46,623 nt of DNA, taken from assembly GCF_900089775.1 (NCBI RefSeq), contig NZ_FLOB01000018.1:1-46623 (forward strand). Direction: 5' to 3'. The notes beneath the pieces are model-generated. The model was not told the origin of the DNA. It saw nothing but the letters and a program-made list of their open reading frames with translations, and made no database searches. This DNA comes from Marinomonas spartinae. GTDB lineage: Bacteria; Pseudomonadota; Gammaproteobacteria; Pseudomonadales; Marinomonadaceae. Numbering within the stretch: position 1 is the first letter of the stretch; each line of letters begins with the position of its first letter. Positions 43,914 to 46,623 of the stretch are shown in pieces. A program made the translations under genes and the position numbers.

Positions 43914-45005
43914 ATGGCTAAGAATGTATTAATTTTGCCAGGTGATGGCATTGGTCCTGAAATCGTTGAACAGGCTGTTCGTGTGTTGGATGCGGTCAAT
44001 GATGCTTTTCATTTAGATATTGCTCACGAAAGTGCGTTAGTGGGTGGGGCAGCATATGACGAGACGGGTACACCGCTTCCAGAGCCTACTCTGAGCAAAG
44101 CAAAAGCAGCGGATGCCATTTTGTTGGGGGCAGTAGGTGGGCCTAAATGGGACAAGTTAGACATGGCGGTTCGTCCTGAAAAAGGGTTGTTGGGCTTACG
44201 CTCTAATCTTGAGTTGTTTTCGAATCTGCGTCCTGCGATTCTTTATCCACAATTGGCAGCCGCTTCTAGTTTGAAGCCTGAAATCGTGGCAGGCTTAGAT
44301 ATCTTAATCGTGAGGGAATTAACGGGTGGTATTTATTTTGGTCAACCTCGCGGTATTCGTACGTTAGAAAATGGTGAGCGTCAGGGGTATAACACTTACG
44401 TTTACAGTGAATCTGAAATTCGTCGTATCGGTCGTTCCGCTTTTGAGGCAGCACGTCAGCGTGGTAAACGTGTTTGCTCTATCGATAAATCCAATGTATT
44501 GGAAGTGACCGTGCTTTGGAAAGAAATCATGGAGGAAGTGGCAAAAGAGTACCCAGATGTTGAGCTAACACATATGTTGGTAGACAATGCCGCTATGCAG
44601 TTGGTTCGCGCTCCTAAGCAGTTTGATGTTATGGTAACGGGTAATATGTTTGGCGATATTTTGTCGGACGCGGCGGCGATGCTGACAGGCTCTATCGGAA
44701 TGCTACCATCTGCTTCTTTGAATGCAGAAGGTCGCGGTATGTATGAGCCTTGTCACGGTTCTGCTCCTGATATTGCTGGAAAAGGCATTGCAAATCCGTT
44801 GGCGACGATCCTTTCTGTTGCTATGATGTTGCGCTACTCCTTGGGTGCGAAAGAGGCGGCAGATGCCATCGAGGCGGCTGTGAGTCGTGTTCTTGATCAA
44901 GGATTGAGAACATCGGACATCGCGTCAGAAGGATCGGAAACGGTTAGCACAAAAGCAATGGGTGATGCGGTACTTGATGCATTAGCTGTTGCACTGAAAG
45001 CCTAA
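43914..45005 (+). CDS. leuB: 3-isopropylmalate dehydrogenase LeuB
   Basis: This NAD-dependent enzyme oxidises and decarboxylates 3-isopropylmalate. The 363-residue protein shows [11 protein letters not shown] (about 7-17), the substrate arginines in [31 protein letters not shown] (about 137-146), the metal-binding region [25 protein letters not shown], and [23 protein letters not shown] precedes the ATG. The stop lies in a hairpin (45000-45020). Confidence 0.97.
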   Translation: MAKNVLILPGDGIGPEIVEQAVRVLDAVNDAFHLDIAHESALVGGAAYDETGTPLPEPTLSKAKAADAILLGAVGGPKWDKLDMAVRPEKGLLGLRSNLELFSNLRPAILYPQLAAASSLKPEIVAGLDILIVRELTGGIYFGQPRGIRTLENGERQGYNTYVYSESEIRRIGRSAFEAARQRGKRVCSIDKSNVLEVTVLWKEIMEEVAKEYPDVELTHMLVDNAAMQLVRAPKQFDVMVTGNMFGDILSDAAAMLTGSIGMLPSASLNAEGRGMYEPCHGSAPDIAGKGIANPLATILSVAMMLRYSLGAKEAADAIEAAVSRVLDQGLRTSDIASEGSETVSTKAMGDAVLDALAVALKA

Positions 45006-45020
45006 TCAAAAGGATTAGGC
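45000..45020 (+). repeat. Hairpin overlapping the leuB stop codon
   Basis: GCCTAATC (45000-45007) pairs perfectly with GATTAGGC (45013-45020) around a 5-nt loop, and the TAA of leuB is inside the first arm. It lacks a U tract, so a processing or stability element before asd is more likely than full termination. Confidence 0.55.
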
Positions 45021-45079
45021 ATTAACTTGGGATACTGCTCTTGGTATGAGTGGCCCCACCAATAAAAGGGTTTAAAACC

Positions 45080-46198
45080 ATGTCAAAACACACTGTAGGT
45101 TTAGTCGGTTGGCGCGGAATGGTTGGTTCCGTGTTGATGCAACGTATGCGTGAAGAGAAAGATTTCGATTTGATCGATCCTGTTTTCTTTTCCACGTCGC
45201 AAACGGGTCAAGCTGGCCCAGATATTGGTAAAGACATTTCATTACTTCAAGACGCGAACGATATTGAGTCTTTGAAGAAGATGGATGTGATTATTACCTG
45301 TCAAGGCGGCGATTATACCAAGGCCATTTACCCTCAGTTGCGTAATGCTGGTTGGAAAGGTTACTGGATTGATGCGGCGTCTTCACTGCGCATGGATAAA
45401 GACGCAATCATCGTATTGGATCCAGTAAACCAAAAAGTCATCCAACAAGGCTTGAAGGATGGCGTAAAAACTTTTGTTGGTGGCAATTGTACCGTTAGCT
45501 TGATGTTACTTGGTTTGGGTGGTCTGTTTGAAAAAGGCCACATTGAATGGATGACTTCCATGACTTATCAGGCTGCGTCTGGCGGCGGTGCTCGTCACAT
45601 GCGTGAGTTGATCAATCAAATGGGATTGTTGCATGGCTCTGTTGCGTCTGAATTGGCGGATCCTGCTAGCGCGATTCTAGAGATTGACCGTAAGGTGGCT
45701 GAGCAAATGCGTTCCAGCTCCATGCCTGTTGATCAATTTGGTGTGCCACTAGCGGGCTCGCTGATCCCTTACATCGATTCTCAGCTTGAAAATGGCCAGA
45801 GTCGCGAAGAGTGGAAGGCGCAAGCAGAAACCAACAAGATTTTAGGAAATACTGGTGCGCCTATTCCTGTTGATGGTTTGTGTGTTCGTATCGGTGCCAT
45901 GCGCTGCCATAGCCAAGCCTTTACGATCAAACTGAACAAAGACATCCCCGTTGCGGATATCGAAGGCATTCTGGCTCAGCATAACGATTGGGTCAATGTT
46001 GTGCCAAATGATAAAGAAGCAACAATGAAAGGCTTAACACCAACGGTTGCTACTGGCACACTGAATGTTCCAGTGGGTCGTATTCGAAAACTGAATATGG
46101 GGCCTGAATACATCAGTGCTTTTTCAGTAGGTGACCAGCTTCTATGGGGTGCTGCAGAGCCACTTCGTCGTATGTTACGTATCTTATTGGAAGATTAA
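45080..46198 (+). CDS. asd: Aspartate-semialdehyde dehydrogenase
   Basis: This NADPH-dependent enzyme makes aspartate semialdehyde, the branch point to lysine, diaminopimelate, threonine and methionine. The 372-residue protein has [18 protein letters not shown] (about 5-22, cofactor loop), the active-site cysteine in [12 protein letters not shown] (about 137), [11 protein letters not shown], and [11 protein letters not shown] near the substrate site. It matches the gammaproteobacterial type. The ATG at 45080 gives the usual start; an in-frame codon 30 bases upstream is not needed. The gap to leuB is 74 bases. In Pseudomonas asd is followed by fimV; here an insertion-sequence-like end follows. 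Confidence 0.96.
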   Translation: MSKHTVGLVGWRGMVGSVLMQRMREEKDFDLIDPVFFSTSQTGQAGPDIGKDISLLQDANDIESLKKMDVIITCQGGDYTKAIYPQLRNAGWKGYWIDAASSLRMDKDAIIVLDPVNQKVIQQGLKDGVKTFVGGNCTVSLMLLGLGGLFEKGHIEWMTSMTYQAASGGGARHMRELINQMGLLHGSVASELADPASAILEIDRKVAEQMRSSSMPVDQFGVPLAGSLIPYIDSQLENGQSREEWKAQAETNKILGNTGAPIPVDGLCVRIGAMRCHSQAFTIKLNKDIPVADIEGILAQHNDWVNVVPNDKEATMKGLTPTVATGTLNVPVGRIRKLNMGPEYISAFSVGDQLLWGAAEPLRRMLRILLED

Positions 46199-46226
46199 TG
46201 ATTCGTTGAATGGCTAGTTGATTCTT

Positions 46227-46253
46227 AAAAGCCCGCCCTTGAGCGGGTTTTTT
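46227..46253 (+). terminator. Rho-independent terminator after asd
   Basis: AAAGCCCGC pairs with GCGGGTTTTT (one G-T pair) around a 6-nt loop, followed by a T run. Confidence 0.88.
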
Positions 46254-46497
46254 GTGTCTAACTGTCTGTGTATTTTATATTCATTGTTGTAAACAGAATC
46301 CCGCTTTGTTCAAAACACTTCCTACATTTCATTTCTTATGTAGATAGCATGTTGCTGATACTCCCTGTACATTGGCTACTTGGTCTGTTCGTTTTTAAGG
46401 TTTTTATTGCTTAATGAGAATAGCTATTTTCTGCAATGTTGGCGTTCAAATAGGAGTGCTAAATGCAAACTAAGTTTTCTGTTCAAATTGATTCTTT
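46254..46497. other. AT-rich intergenic region after asd
   Basis: About 240 bases without a convincing gene. One 60-codon frame (46380-46562) has no ribosome site and runs through the predicted insertion-sequence end. Nothing else is recognised. Confidence 0.5.
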
Positions 46498-46551
46498 CCC
46501 CCTGTGTCAGGATAGTTGTCGCCTCATTTGATATTATAAATAGACAGGGGG
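46498..46551. mobile_element. Probable left end of an insertion sequence
   Basis: CCCCCTGT (46498-46505) and ACAGGGGG (46544-46551) form an inverted pair. A TG-starting segment TGTGTCAGGATAGTTGTCGC begins at 46503, and a transposase-like frame opens about 65 bases later. This matches the layout of IS3-family left ends. The exact boundary and target duplication cannot be fixed because the right end lies outside the window. Confidence 0.4.
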
Positions 46552-46567
46552 CGGTAAGTTAAAACCA

Positions 46568-46623
46568 GTGGATTACCAAAGACATTCAAGAGCCTTTAAA
46601 GAAGCCATCTTACAGAAACTCAG
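46568..46623 (+). CDS. 5' end of a transposase-like gene
   Basis: A frame from GTG at 46568 runs to the window edge and reads DYQRHSRAFKEAILQKL. The FKEAILQKL pattern is typical of the N-terminal helix-turn-helix of IS3-family OrfA or related transposases. Only 18 residues are visible. No ideal ribosome site is seen, and GTG is not certain as the start. Confidence 0.45.
   Translation, partial: MDYQRHSRAFKEAILQKL

Noticed and set aside
46380..46562. 60-codon plus-strand frame after asd
   Set aside because: No ribosome site, odd composition, and it crosses the predicted insertion-sequence end.
1..46623. CRISPR array, tRNA or rRNA genes
   Set aside because: No regularly spaced repeat array, cloverleaf-like segment or rRNA-like stretch was noticed on reading. 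A tRNAscan-SE run would settle the tRNA question.

Overview
The window looks like chromosomal DNA of a marine gammaproteobacterium close to Marinomonas (Oceanospirillales). The grounds are moderate AT content, strongly gammaproteobacterial protein sequences (Uup, EfpL, RraA, TrmJ, BepA, LeuCDB-Asd), and gene neighbourhoods recalling Pseudomonas (bepA / TusA-like / PerM; LysR / leuC-leuD-leuB-asd). The genus is inferred from protein style; no database was searched.

Layout. 1-114: the 3' end of an unidentified gene. 259-1842 (minus): flagellar stator pair motA-motB. 2008-6317 (minus): an RND efflux permease and its periplasmic adaptor. 6608-13740 (plus): the ABC-F ATPase uup followed by a tightly packed DUF2760 / Hsp70-like / Hsp70-DUF3731 set, a poorly understood chaperone-like module. 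13789-21602: a mixed accessory stretch with a secreted lipase, a methyltransferase, a Cass2-type effector-binding protein, an exported ParB-like protein, a gene remnant, a DEDDy 3'-5' exonuclease, a large SF2 helicase with predicted membrane segments in its C-terminal part, and a GNAT acetyltransferase. 21709-25743: housekeeping and small enzymes (MarC family, rraA, an acidic hypothetical protein, an M14 carboxypeptidase, a MazG-like pyrophosphohydrolase, efpL). 26072-29598: a chemoreceptor and an MFS carboxylate-type transporter, separated by a region with iterated 9-bp repeats. 29726-33631: a small lipoprotein, trmJ, a membrane-anchored J-domain/SH3 protein, and the molybdopterin genes moaC-moaD-moaE. 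33658-36085: a solitary tyrosine recombinase, a possible small hydrophobic peptide, and two tandem paralogous small exported proteins. 36119-38892: bepA divergent from a TusA-like gene and a PerM/AI-2E family gene. 38992-46198: a GH13 alpha-glucosidase, a LysR regulator, and the divergent leuC-leuD-leuB-asd cluster. The window ends in what looks like the left end of an insertion sequence (about 46498-46623).

How the genes work together. leuCDB carry out the isopropylmalate steps of leucine synthesis, and asd feeds the aspartate family of amino acids. moaCDE carry out the first and second stages of molybdenum cofactor synthesis; the TusA-like gene 4 kb away belongs to a family whose Pseudomonas relative has been tied to molybdenum homeostasis. 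Strong rho-independent terminators separate most units. The best candidates for undescribed biology are the DUF2760/Hsp70/Hsp70-DUF3731 operon, the membrane-segment helicase next to a DEDDy exonuclease, and the small exported/hydrophobic protein cluster at 35.2-36.1 kb.
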